DNA of 64,000 bases, from contig CAUEEP010000928.1 of NCBI GenBank assembly GCA_958450365.1, positions 1,457,001-1,521,000 of the forward strand, read 5' to 3'. Made by a program: the position numbers and the translations under genes. Below, one piece after another: positions 23,259 through 34,210 of the stretch (position 1 is the stretch's first letter; each line of letters begins with the position of its first letter). The stretch comes from Mesorhabditis belari. Its lineage: Eukaryota > Nematoda > Chromadorea > Rhabditida > Rhabditidae. The notes beneath the pieces are model-generated. The model had not been told where the DNA came from, searched no databases, and saw only the letters and a program-made list of their open reading frames with translations.

Positions 23259-26200
23259 TCATTCATCCAGAGAGACTTTGCTAATCAATTTGTCCAATTC
23301 GATCTTCAATTCTTCCCCAGAAATCACCGGTTTTAAACAAGAAGTACTAAAAAATATTTTATGAAATGGCAAAGATAACAAACGAACCCTTTACATATAT
23401 GAACAGCCGGCTTGTCATAGGATTTCTTGTAGTCCGAATAACGAGGGCAAACAGTTTCAAGCCATGTATCTAAAGAAGTATTCAGATAAATTAAAAATTA
23501 ACTCGAATATTACCTTTTTCTTTTGGATCTAAATGAACAACAGATTGATTAATGATATGAATTCCGTGAATGTAATCGATGAACGTTTTTGTCCGTGGAT
23601 CATCAATAGGACCGACTATCACAATCTGAAAATGAATACAATCTATCGACCGTTCATTTAAATTCTTACTTTCACACTTTCTTGATTCGATAGACGTTGA
23701 TAAGCAGCAATGCTTTTTGAGAGAGAAAACGAGTACCTAAATCATAAAAGTTATGAATTAGAAAAAGGACAAACTTCTTCAATCTGGTAGCAAATCGTTC
23801 AACAATCTTCTCGGCCTGGGTTTTATACTTGGAGTCTTCGGTGAGTTCATAGAGTCTTGTCAAATTGCATAGGGAAACCGAACTGCCGCAAGGTTCAGCT
23901 CCATCGTTATCTATAGTTTAAATAATTTGAAATTTATATTGAAAGTGTAAAAAATAGATGTAAAAAAAAGCTTGTCGCGATTCTTTTCTTAAATAACCTC
24001 AACAACCTTCAATCACTCGCATTGCCGGCCCATCTTTCGATGCGCTTGAACCAACAAAATATCCGCCATTTTCCATATCCCAATACTGATCATCCAACCG
24101 TTTCTAAAAATTATATTAACTTGAATGATCACAAAATGACTTACTTGCAAATCAACAGCCCATTGTAAATGTTTTGGCTCAAGTGTCACAGCATAAAGGT
24201 CGAGTAAACCTTGAATCAGAAAAGCATAATCATCAGAGAAAGCGAGGCTTGGAATAGCCCTAAATAAGTTTTTTGTACCACAATAGCTTTCAGCACTCAC
24301 AATTGTTCAATTTGTGAATTTTCTCCAGTGTAGACGGCTCTTCGAAGATCGCCCTTTTCATCCACGAGATTCTTCTTAATGAAGTCGATATTTTTGATGG
24401 CTTTTTCCAGAATCGTCTCATCTTTCATTGCGATGTAGGCTTTACTCAACCCGCTACAAATGTCAATTGTAGATTTTTATGTCAAAGCGTAATTAATTTC
24501 CAACCTTATCATTAGTCCTTGCCAACAAGTGACAATCTTAGAGTCCAAATGTGGCTTCGGTCTGAGACTTCGCCGTGATGAGAGAAAGGCCTAAATAAAA
24601 TGTTTACACTTAAATAACAATAAAAAAACTAACCTTAGCCTCAGAAATAGCTGCTTTCAGTTCACCATCGTTGAGTCCAAATGCTTCGGCAACTTGAGCA
24701 TCGGTTTGACGGCAAATTAGCACATTTTGCCCAGTCAATTCTCCGTGGGGATCCTAAAGAGCTGATAAGCTCGTACAGCCAAGAGCAAGATTTTTTCAAA
24801 ATTACCGAATCCGTCGATACATTCCCATTTTCCTCCACTCCGTAGTACATTCGAATCACATCTGCAAGTGAGTGTTCTCCGGCTTTCCAATTTTTCAGCA
24901 CTTCTTCAATTTCGGTTAGTGTCCACACACAAAAAGCACCTAAAACTATAAAATATAAAATACTTTTATTCTTTTCACCTTCTTTTTTATGAGTCGCTCC
25001 TTCAGTCGGATAAGAATCCGCGTCTTCAGCACTGTAGAAGCCGCCGGTCTAAAGTTTTAAACTCTTTAAGTACAAAAGAAAGTACACTAACCTCATGTGT
25101 CAGATTTGTTTCGACGTATTCAATAATATCCTTTACAACATGCCCACATCGACCTGTCAATTGGTGCCATTCCGAATATGTTGCCAAAAGTTGACCCTAA
25201 ATCTAACAATAAAAAAACCATAAATTTGTAAAACCTGATCATACAACATTTTCTCAAAATGTGGCACATGCCACTCTGCATCCACCGAATAACGGTGAAA
25301 ACCCTAAATAAAATTTGCAAATTAATGTTGATCCAAGTTTCACTAACTTTTCCAATGTGGTCATGAATTCCTCCACGGTCCATTGCTGTTAACGTTTTAT
25401 CGACCATTTCGCTTGCTTTATTGTAATTGTCCTCGTTTCGATATTTTGCAGCAAGGTAAATAAGAAAGTCGATGTCAACTGAATTAGTTTGTTAGTATGA
25501 AAAAATATTAAAACATTATTACCAGGTTTTGGAAATTTTGGAGCCCCACCGAAACCGCCTCGCTTTTTATCGAATCGTTTTAACAAATATTGATACGTCG
25601 ATTCGATCATCTAAACTTGCCCACCGTTTTACAAAAAGAAAATAATTTTGACCTCATTGGGCATTGGCGTCTCGCTAGATTTTTTCACTTCCAGCAGCGA
25701 TTTTGATAACTCCCGAACAATTTGTTCTCCTTGAGCAGTGATACTTTCTTTGTCATCCATCCACTAAATAAAGCAATAGATTTCCAATAAAATAGATAAG
25801 AACCGCTTTCGTGATTGTCATCAACAAATCGGAAAATCCGGGTCGAAAAGGAGAGCCGCTCGGTGGGAAGTATGTTCCGCCGACAAATGGAGCGAGCGAT
25901 GGAGTCAGGAAGACAGACATCGGCCATCCACCGCCACCTGTTGTAGCCTAAATATCTTTTTAAAGTTTATAAGCAATTTATAGCAAGTTTATAAGGGTTA
26001 AATAAACAAACCTGAATAAAGTTCATGTACATCTTGTCGACATCGGGTCGTTCCTCACGATCCACCTAAACACGACAAATCCTTTGCTTTAACACACAAG
26101 TACAAACCTTGATTGATACAAAATGCTCGTTAAGGAACTTGGCGATGTGTACGTTCTCGAAAGATTCTTTTTCCATTACATGACACCAATGACAAGTTGA

Positions 26201-26464
26201 ATATCCAACTAAAAAGTTAACTTTGATTGTTTCGATAATTCAAAAACCCGTACCTGAAAGAAAAATTGGCACATTTCGTTCTCGAGCCGCTTCAAACGCT
26301 TCTTGACCCCAGGGATACCTAAATAAAATCAGTAGAAAAAAAGAAATAATAAAAATATATTTCTTTAAAACAATTTCTTTAAAAACCCACCAATCAATGG
26401 GGTTGTTCTTGTGCTGCAATAAATACGGGGATTTCTCGTTGGCAAGACGATTTGTGTGCGTCAT
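23259..26464 (-). CDS. SPATA20: SPATA20-like thioredoxin-fold / six-hairpin glycosidase-fold protein
   Basis: Twenty-two exons, 5' to 3': 26391-26464, 26254-26318, 26108-26208, 26012-26065, 25804-25947, 25653-25763, 25523-25610, 25348-25478, 25235-25303, 25092-25196, 24979-25048, 24806-24939, 24634-24753, 24505-24590, 24301-24453, 24145-24259, 24007-24103, 23775-23910, 23670-23736, 23514-23625, 23388-23469, 23259-23346; 733 residues, full length for the DUF255 family. The N-terminus has [26 protein letters not shown] and a redox CxxC motif at Cys52-His-Trp-Cys55, then [12 protein letters not shown] and [19 protein letters not shown] and [12 protein letters not shown] mark the alpha-barrel part. 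The biochemical role is poorly defined. The start is the ATG after a TTTTAG acceptor at 26478-26483; an upstream exon cannot be excluded. Nearly all introns are about 40-60 bp and end in TTTAG. Confidence 0.94.
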
Positions 26465-27089
26465 TCTCACGATTTGTCTAAAACAGAGAAATTAGTTTGA
26501 TTTTGCTAGAAAAGCCTCAAACCTCAATAAACTTACAACAGCTATGCGTGGGCTGGTCGGCCAAACGAGCATCGGAGATCAATTGAAACGATTCAACCGA
26601 TCCTGTTAACGAGTAGACACTTCGAAAGAGGAGAATTTCTGGAATTTATTGATGTCAATAATGTGTTTGAAAAAAGTAAAAGCATAAAAAAAGGAAATAG
26701 AAAAGCCAAGTCAATAGAAGTCAAAAGTTTTAATAGAACAAGTTTCGTTGCATGTGAATATTGCGAAAATAGATTAGAATGCAAATGTAAAATTTAAATT
26801 GGGATAGGAGAATCAGTTTGAAAATCCTAGAGTAACAGTAAAATGCGAGAGTTTTGAAAAAAAACAAGGAGCACGAAAAGTTGAATCACAGTTATTTTGA
26901 GAAAGATCACATTCTGATTAAAATGAACACATTCAGGGAATTGAGCAATTTTACAAAAACGGAAAAGATTTCACGAAAGGCACCTACAATTTTTCATCCG
27001 CAAAACATTTTTTAATGAAAGATATTTGATTGGAATTGTGCTTTGGCTGGGGATATGTATTACTTAGTACTTAAAGTTTCTATAATTCT
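26465..27089. other. Intergenic, MOB to SPATA20
   Basis: AT-rich, with no ORF or recognisable repeat. Both flanking genes are on -, so it holds the MOB 3' region and the SPATA20 promoter or operon spacer. Confidence 0.6.
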
Positions 27090-28394
27090 CTATGAATTTG
27101 CCGGGCAAAGTGTATCAAGAACGGATTGTAGAGGAACCATTTTCGCACGGGGAATCAATTTGAATTCCCTTGCAAACAGGATAAAATGTTTGAGCGATGT
27201 GTTGATGTGAGCCATTGCATTCAATTTGATGATACTAAAATATAATGGTGTTTTATTGCAAGTTGGATTCTGTGGCCTGACCATGACCGGCTGGCTAAGA
27301 GCCCTGTATCATAGTCGACGGGTCAAGGGTTCAATCCCGCCGGCTAGATCAGTGGTTCATATATAAGTGTTTCTTCTCTACATTTAGAGCTTACTAGGGA
27401 TGCTTTTCGATTTACACCTGGCTCTTTGACCGTAGACATAGTTTTTCTGATGTAGTTTTTTGCGCTGATTCCGAATATCTAGGCCGTTTGGGGATGACGT
27501 GTTGAAATTCGCAAGATATTCAACTCCAAAGTCTACACAGAATTTTTGAGAATGGCATTTTGCGACCATGGATAGCCCAATTGCTTTTGCGCAACTGTGG
27601 GAATTTGAGTTCATGGCCTACCGGTTAGTGTACTTGCCTTTGGTTCGGCCTGCTTGCCCTCGGTCTAACGGGTTCGGAACCGCTTGCGGAAGTTTTTTGT
27701 GCTTTTTGTGTTTAATAATTCAGAAACCCTAACTAAACAATTTTAGGGTATATTGAGTGGGTATTTTTTATGAAACTCACTCATTTGAATGTGCATGATA
27801 GACATGAGCGTATACTCGAAAGAGACGACTCATGATACCCTCACAAATCGAGAGGAAATCCGGTGGAAAAGATTTGCCCAATTGTGATGGAAACACATTT
27901 TCATCGTCCAATTGATCGTGAATACCCGTTAGCAAATAAGAAATGTATTCAGGAGCCGATGTAGACAGAGTTTGCTAGAAACAATTTTTTTTGATTTCTT
28001 TTAACTCAAACAGATTTGTTTACTTTATTGCTATCTTGCCAAAGATATTCATGTCCAGCTGCAGCTGTCATCTTTGGACATTTCTCAGGAGTACAGGCTT
28101 GATCGAGTGTTCCAACTAACATACACACTTGATTGTACATATCAGATAGATTCATCGCTAACCATTCATTTTGATCTTCACCCTGTAACTGGATTGTTTG
28201 ACGAAAGTTTGAAATTCTACAGATTACTCAAGATTTTTGAGTTGTAGTTGTTCACTGAATATCTTGAAGTGCTCAAGTTTTTGCTTAGAAATCTTTCCAC
28301 TGATCATTTCACTCACAAAGGGCAATCGAACCGCATCACGGAGATTTCCCGATCCAAGCGTGACACAAGAGGCTTCATTTCGTGAATTCATCAT
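27090..28394 (-). CDS. MOB kinase-activator family protein
   Basis: Four exons, 5' to 3': 28317-28394, 28024-28182, 27781-27974, 27090-27234; 191 residues. Conserved MOB blocks are LGSGNLRDAVRLP, GEDQNEWLAMN, SAPEYISYLL, DQLDDENVFPSQLG, RLFRVYAHVYHAH, AHINTSLKHF and VPLQSVLDTL. The four zinc ligands are in place: Cys56 and Cys61 (ACTPEKC) and His136 and His141. MOB proteins are cofactors that activate NDR/LATS kinases in Hippo-like and mitotic-exit signalling. It is closest to the MOB1 class in the C-terminal half; MOB1 versus MOB3 is unresolved. The last intron (27235-27780) is unusually long for this block and holds two tRNA-like modules. Confidence 0.94.
27284..27346 (+). other. tRNA-like module in MOB intron
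   Basis: GACCGGCTGGCTAAGAGCC (A-box-like) and GGGTTCAATCCC (B box) lie 34 bp apart with a CGGGTT/CCCGCC T-arm remnant. It lacks a foldable anticodon arm, so it is a tRNA-derived remnant. Confidence 0.5.
27613..27690 (+). other. Second tRNA-like module in MOB intron
   Basis: TGGCCTACCGGTTAGTG (A-box-like) and GGGTTCGGAACC (B-box-like) are tRNA-like in spacing but not in pairing. It is probably a degenerate tRNA-derived element. Confidence 0.4.
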
Positions 28395-28928
28395 TTAAAT
28401 CAAAAGCAGAATGCACTCTTTGAGTTGAATTTCTTGAAATAGTTGAGTGGTAAACAATTTTTCTGAACGATGTTTGTTTTTGCATGGTGTTGGAAAGTAA
28501 AAAGGAGTCTAACGGACTCACGCACTCTTACGGTTCACGGCTGAGAGAGGTAAACAACTTGGAAAAATTGAACGAATTGACAAAAGTTGCTGTAAAAAAA
28601 TGGAAAATCCAATTCTGAGATTTAGGAAATGTGAAAACAAAGAAAATATCGACTTATGGATATTTTGAAATAAAAATATTTCAAATAATCCAACACACAG
28701 TGGAGCTACAATTCTAGAATCTAGACCATAGAATCTAGGCCATAGAATTTAGAATCTAGAATATAGAATCTAGAATTGTAGCACCTCTAGAATCTAGATT
28801 TTGATCTATTCAGATTTCTTTATTAGATCTACTGCTTGATACTTTGAATTAAGTACTTATTATTTTTATCGTCTCTCCGTTTATTCGTCTCTCAGTACAA
28901 GTACATTATGCTCTCTATTTGGGATTTT
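28395..28928. other. MOB upstream region
   Basis: No gene. A palindromic cluster of TAGAATCTAGA motifs lies at 28683-28800. A 30-bp segment starting AGTACAAGTACATTATGCT at 28895 recurs at 30051. Confidence 0.6.
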
Positions 28929-29103
28929 CAATTCATTTCAATTCATTTCAATTCATTTCAATTCATTTCAATTCATTTCAATTCATTTCAATTCATTTCA
29001 ATTCATTTCAATTCATTTCAATTCATTTCAATTCATTTCAATTCATTTCAATTCATTTCAATTCATTTCAATTCATTTCAATTCATTTCAATTCATTTCA
29101 ACT
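28929..29103. repeat. 10-bp minisatellite
   Basis: Seventeen almost perfect units of AATTCATTTC. Confidence 0.97.
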
Positions 29104-30585
29104 TCTAAAAGCTCTGAGTTTATTCCAGAAATTTCCTTAAAACCTTTCTCCCCAAAAACACGTGTGGAATGGAGAGATTTCTCGACAGAAATCCACAATC
29201 CCGGAAATGGAAATGGACACTCAATTGAGGGATTGTCAAGGGATCATTCAGCAAAAAAAAGAAAAGAATTAATTCTTCTCATCCTCTTTCCAATCCTTTT
29301 CCCGATTCTCACAAAATGAATCACAAATTTCTCTATTTGATCGTCGTCCAAATCTCTGAACACATCCAATTTCGAATTCATTTCAAACGCAAACAAAGAC
29401 TTAACGCGGTTTTGTGAGTATTTTGGGGGGAAACACTGTAATTGGATTGGTCAATGATTTTAAAGAAATGCTAAAATCGCAAAATAGAAGCAGTCAAAAC
29501 AGTCAAAGTACGGGGTTAAACCTCTCAAACTTTCCCCTGCCCGTCCCCTTTCAAACTTTCCCCTGCCCGTCCCCCTTCACTCCAAAATGCATTAGTCGTC
29601 GTGTATGTGCATTGATTCTCATTCAAAATTATTGTCTTTTCCCCCTTTTTTTTTCACTTTCAAGCACATGTCCCCAGTTGTTGTTATGTCTTCGAATCTC
29701 TTTTCTCCCCCTCTTCGAATCTCTTTTTCTTCATCTTCATTTTCTTCTAATTGACTTATAGATAATAAAATTTAATTGCTATAGAGCTAAAGGAGAAAAA
29801 TGAGTTGAAAATATTGTTCTTAGAAAATATTCTCAAAGAAAAAGATCATTTCCTCAAATTTATTTGTACTTTGACTACAAATTTGGATATTTTTTCCCCC
29901 GAAAAAGTTCAGATAATCAACTTTAATTCCCCGCAAAAACTGGTAAATTTCATTTTATGCAAAGCTTGATAAAGACAATGTCAAATAGAAATCACCGTAC
30001 CCTTCTCCGCCAAACAAGCATTACTCATTGTTTTCAAAAACACTCTACAGTACAAGTACATTATGCTTTCTATTTGGGATTTCAATTCTAATCGAACAAA
30101 TCTAAAAGCTCATCCAACCATGAACACAAAAGAACCGGTTTTTGTTAGAAATCCTCGTAAATCATAGCTTAAATTTGTTTCCACAATTTTACGCGAAATG
30201 ATTAGCTATTATGCTTCAAAAACAACGACAACGACAATGCATTTATCGTAGATCTCCGTTGAGGTCCTTTATAAAGGGCTTTATTTGGGATAAAAGTCCA
30301 TTTGGGGGTCCAATTCCCCCTGTCAAGATCTCACTCCCAGATAACTCCTTTCTCGTAGATTTATGAGAATCCCCTCTATTCCTCTTTTTTTTTTTTTCAT
30401 TGTTTTTTCCTGAATTCATTTGCAAACTTTAACAAAAACTTGCCCCTTTTTCGTTGTTTCATTTCGTTTTCGTCGAAAAATTTCTATCCAAAATTTTTGC
30501 TAATACCCGAAATTTTCGATAAGACAATTGAAAAACGTGAATAAATATTCAAAAATTTCGTTCTGCTGAAGTGATTCGATAAATC
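29104..30585. other. Non-coding, no recognised feature
   Basis: AT-rich sequence with short pyrimidine tracts and a 27-bp doublet (CTTTCCCCTGCCCGTCCCC at about 29528 and 29555). No exon with family resemblance was found on either strand. Confidence 0.55.
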
Positions 30586-30686
30586 ATCCGATTTGCTTAC
30601 ATCAAACATTTTAACGTAGAAAATTTGAAAAGTGAGCTTGGCAAAATGGTAGATCGGTAGATTATTTTTGTATTTGTAGATAGACG

Positions 30687-30983
30687 TAGCCGATTTTGAA
30701 TGAGCGAGTCCGGTCGCGTCAAACCATCAAGTATTTGGTATCATTCAACTCAGAATCATTAATAATTATGTTAAATTTTTAAAATCAGAAAGATTGGATA
30801 AAAAGAAAAAAAAATATGGGGCTTCAAAGTTTCCTCTTGAACAAACAGCTCTAAATCCTTCTCCTTTTATCCAATCTTTCTAATTTTAAAAATTTAACAT
30901 AATTATCAATGATTCTGCGTTGAATGATACTAAATACTTGATAATTGGACGCTCCTAGGCCCACTCGTTCATAATCGGCTACG
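30687..30983. mobile_element. Inner foldback element
   Basis: Ends GTAGCCGATTTTGAATGAGC and GTTCATAATCGGCTAC enclose inverted arms containing AAAGATTGGATAAAAG. A further half-copy with the same ends follows to about 31169. Confidence 0.75.
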
Positions 30984-31331
30984 GGGGTCCCGCCGATTTT
31001 GAACGAAACGTTGTAGCGCCGGCAATTTTTAACCTAAACTCACAAATTTGGTACCAATCGACGCAGAATTGAATTCGCTACAAGATGATATAATATTGTC
31101 CTCATACATTAAAGGCTTGCTCTACTAGAAAGATTTGCCAAAAAAATTTCATTCATAATCGGCTACGACATATAGACGTAGACAGTACTACAGTATTTTT
31201 TTTTTAAAAATTCGGAACATTTATCCATTGCTCGATAAATTCGATAAATCACTCGAGCAGAATTCGATAAATCACTTCACATTTCGCATCACCAAACGGA
31301 ATGCGTGCTTTTTTTAGCAATTTTTTTAGCA

Positions 31332-31945
31332 ATTATGGAACTTGCTCCCAAACGACATACGAGAAATTCTTTTCCACCCTAAGGCGCATCCGGAATTTCA
31401 AAGTCTCTTGAAAATTGTGGAAAGTCCTAGAAGAACCCGTAGTCATCCTTATCAAATTTCGCTCGGTTCTCATCCCCACCACCTTTCCCTTTATCATTCT
31501 TTCGCGAACCGTATTAGTAGGGTTTGGAATAAGCTCCCGCCTGGTATCTTCTCGTCTGTAGGAAAATTCAAAGTATCTGTAAACGAATTAGATCTAATTG
31601 CCATGTCAAATCTGCCTTATATTTAATCTTTTTGTACCTGTTTTTCCTGACTATCGTCTTACTGTATCTCTAGGTTTCTTTCTTTTTTGTGAAAGTATTG
31701 TAGCAATTATATGCGGTTATGATTATCTGATTCGCTTCTATTCGCCCTCCTGAATAAAGCATATATATATTATATTAAATTCAGTCGCTTTTCATATTCA
31801 AGAAACGTATCGATGCTTTAGATCTAGTGGCTCTTTGCCGTAAGTAATTGGCTTATTGATTTCAGTATGTATTGTATGATTAAGTATCACTGTGCATTTC
31901 TCTATCATTTCTTTCACTTTATCGTTTGAATAAAGTATTATTATG
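31332..31945 (+). mobile_element. LINE 3' fragment A, interrupted
   Basis: 31332-31369 and 31777-31945 together match the 3' end of the LINE fragment at 41550-42178, here on +. The segments encode LLPNDIREI and KKRIDALDLVALCRK, followed by a 3' UTR ending GAATAAAGTATTATTAT. The element is 5'-truncated and split by fragment B. Confidence 0.85.
31370..31776 (+). mobile_element. LINE 3' fragment B inserted in fragment A
   Basis: A different non-LTR element 3' end encodes a reverse-transcriptase C-terminal remnant (NRISRVWNKLPPGIF), then a 3' UTR with GAATAAAGC and a TATATAT tail. It is flanked by the 6-bp duplication AAATTC (31364-31369 and 31777-31782). The uninterrupted site is visible in the copy near 41735. 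Confidence 0.85.
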
Positions 31946-32757
31946 CGTAAATGTTGGCGTCTTTTAAAAAGTATTGTAGTACTGTCTACGTCTATATACA
32001 AATCCAAAAATAGTCTACCGATTCATTTTTCCAATCTCATTTTCAAATTTTCTACGTCAAAATGTTTGATGTAAGCAAATCGGATGATGATTTAAAAATA
32101 AAGTTATCTGTTTTGCGAAAAAAAAAACGATGAAAAGTAAATGAAATTGATGACTTTTTTTAATGGATAATCTCAATATCCAATCAAATATTTTGAGAAT
32201 TTCTCTAAACAATTGTCATCAAAGGGAAATCAAAGGGGAAATTGATATAAAACAAAGCTCTGGCGCACTCAGCACTCCATTTTCAATTCAATTGAAAATG
32301 AGAAATCTAGTGATCCAGAAAGGATCCATTTCCACTTTCTTTTTGCGCACAAAGGTACATTTTTTGCTAAATCCCACACTAAATCTTGTTTCGTCAAATA
32401 TCAGAAACTTTTCTGAAGTGACTTATGAATTGAAGAATTGAAAACGTTTTTCAAATCTTTCTTTTCCCCCATTTTGTTCACATTCTGCACCCATTTCTTC
32501 ACTTTTTCCTTTCCCGTAAATCTTGTTATTCAAATTCTTGACCTTTTTTTTGAAAAGAGACTTCTTTTTTTTCTTTTCTTTTTCATGATAAGGAACTCCT
32601 GTTCTTTTCCTTTAACTTTCAATTGTTTTGCCTTTTCTCATCAACATTCTTTCGGTATTTTATCGGTTCTATCTAGTGTTTTCTCTTAAATTGATGACTT
32701 TTTAGCTTTCCTGGCTTTTTCATGAACTAGTATACCAAATCTACTATTATACTACAC

Positions 32758-32803
32758 AAGCTTAAAAGCTCAACAATTGCGCAATTGTTGAGCTTTTAAG
32801 CTT
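32758..32803. repeat. Perfect 46-bp palindrome
   Basis: Each 23-bp arm, starting AAGCTTAAAAGCTCAAC, is the exact reverse complement of the other with no spacer. A run of T follows on the + strand. It could be a cruciform or the core of a small foldback element. Confidence 0.9.
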
Positions 32804-33511
32804 TTTTTATATAATAAATATTATACATCAAAATATTTCCATATTTCTCGTATAATTTCTATTTTAAAGTCGTCTAAAATACCGTATTTTGCTATTTGCA
32901 TATTTGCTTTTTTAAAAAGTTTTTAAGCAAGTTGCTTTTTTAAAATGTTTTTAAGCAAGTTGCTTTTTTAAAATGTTTTTAAGCAAGTTGCTTTTTCAAC
33001 AAGTTGATTTTCACAGTCAACTTTCCCATCAAAGTCATCACCGATTCCCTTTCTCCAAATTTTCCTGTGAAATTTTCGTGTTTTTTCTTTGAGAATTTCA
33101 CTAATTCTCAAAATTTCAAATCACTTAAAAACCCCAAATTAAATACCCAATTTTAAAAACTCAAAACTTTCATCATTCAAAAGAAAACCATCAATCGTTT
33201 TTTTTCTAGAACATTGTGCCAAACGGGGGCAAAATGATATGGTGGATTAGGGGAATTTGTCAAGCCATTGTTGCAAATCTGTTTTATTAGATCGAGAAAA
33301 TCGAGGATTTTTACTTTTCTACACATTCACGACAATATGGCCCACCGGTATACGCAAATTTGGTACCTCATGTACTTTTTTTTTTACGGCTGATTGAGCT
33401 TTTTTTGATGCTGATTGAGCTAAAAATTTGCAATCAAGGTTTTCAAGGGTCAGGAATTAGAATCGTCATTAGCTTTTAAAGAAAGCTACTCTATTTTTCG
33501 AGATTTCATTC

Positions 33512-33526
33512 GGTTTAATTACCCAA
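33512..33526 (+). other. SL1-like 15-mer
   Basis: GGTTTAATTACCCAA equals the first 15 bases of the canonical nematode spliced leader SL1. It is not followed by the rest of SL1, a donor site or an Sm site, so it is not an SL RNA gene. Similar strings occur at 33638-33652 (one mismatch) and 56120-56134 (exact). Confidence 0.4.
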
Positions 33527-33829
33527 CATTCAGAACAGTGTGCCAGAAGACGCACGATTATAAAAACATGAAGATTTTCTTTTAAAGATATCGGAGAAAA
33601 AAAATACGGCTCTTTTTCGTTCTTTTTCTTCATTTTCGTTTAATTACCCGAGTTTTTTAGTGAGTTTTGTGATGATCTTATTGACTCGAAAATGAAAGTT
33701 GCTCCAAAAAGTAGCAACTTATTCGAATTCCTGATTCTTCAAAGCTCCTAATTGCAAAATTTTTTATGCTTACAGCTAGCACGCTATCGTCCAAAACACG
33801 GTTAGACGAAGAGCCGATTTTCCAGGCCA

Positions 33830-34210
33830 GACCAATCCAAAGCCAATCCAAAGCCAAGCCAAAGCCAAGCCAAAGCCAAGCCAAAGCCAAGCCAAAGCCA
33901 AGCCAAAGCCAAGCCAAAGCAAGCAAAGAAGCAAAGGCCAAAGCAAGCCAAAGCCAAGCAAGCAAGCCAAAGAGCCAAAGCGCCAAAGCCAACCAAAGCC
34001 AACCAAAGAAGCAAAGCCAAAAAGCCAATCAAAGCCAACCAAAGAACCAAGCCAACAAAGCAATCCAAAGCAACCAAAGCCAATCCAAAGCCAATCCAAA
34101 GCAAGCCAAAGCCAATCCAAAGCCAAGCCAAAGCCAATCCAAAGCCAAGCCAAAGCCAATCCAAAGCCAATCCAAAGCCAAGCCAAAGCCAAGCCAAAGC
34201 CAAGCCAAGT
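33830..34210. repeat. CCAAAGCCAAG minisatellite
   Basis: Units of AAGCCAAGCCAAAGCCAATC with 5-6 bp sub-periods. Open frames in several directions are low-complexity products of the array. Confidence 0.95.

Larger units (their letters stand above)
30586..32090. mobile_element. Large foldback element hosting other insertions
   Basis: The left arm 30586-30686 (CATCCGATTTGCTTACATC, then ATAGACGTAG) is mirrored at 31983-32090 (CTACGTCTATA, then GATGTAAGCAAATCGGATG). Between the arms lie an inner foldback and LINE fragments, so the original element was much shorter. Confidence 0.8.
32091..33829. other. Non-coding, with palindrome and SL1-like fragments
   Basis: No gene was found. A perfect palindrome is at 32758-32803, a triplet of TTTTTAAGCAAGTTGC units at about 32910-32995, and spliced-leader-like strings at 33512 and 33638. 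Confidence 0.55.

Noticed and set aside
31342..31626. 94-codon frame as a single protein
   Set aside because: It is a chimera of two LINE fragments joined at the insertion point 31369/31370.
33512..33652. SL RNA gene
   Set aside because: The leader match stops after 15 nt and there is no donor, Sm site or stem-loop downstream.
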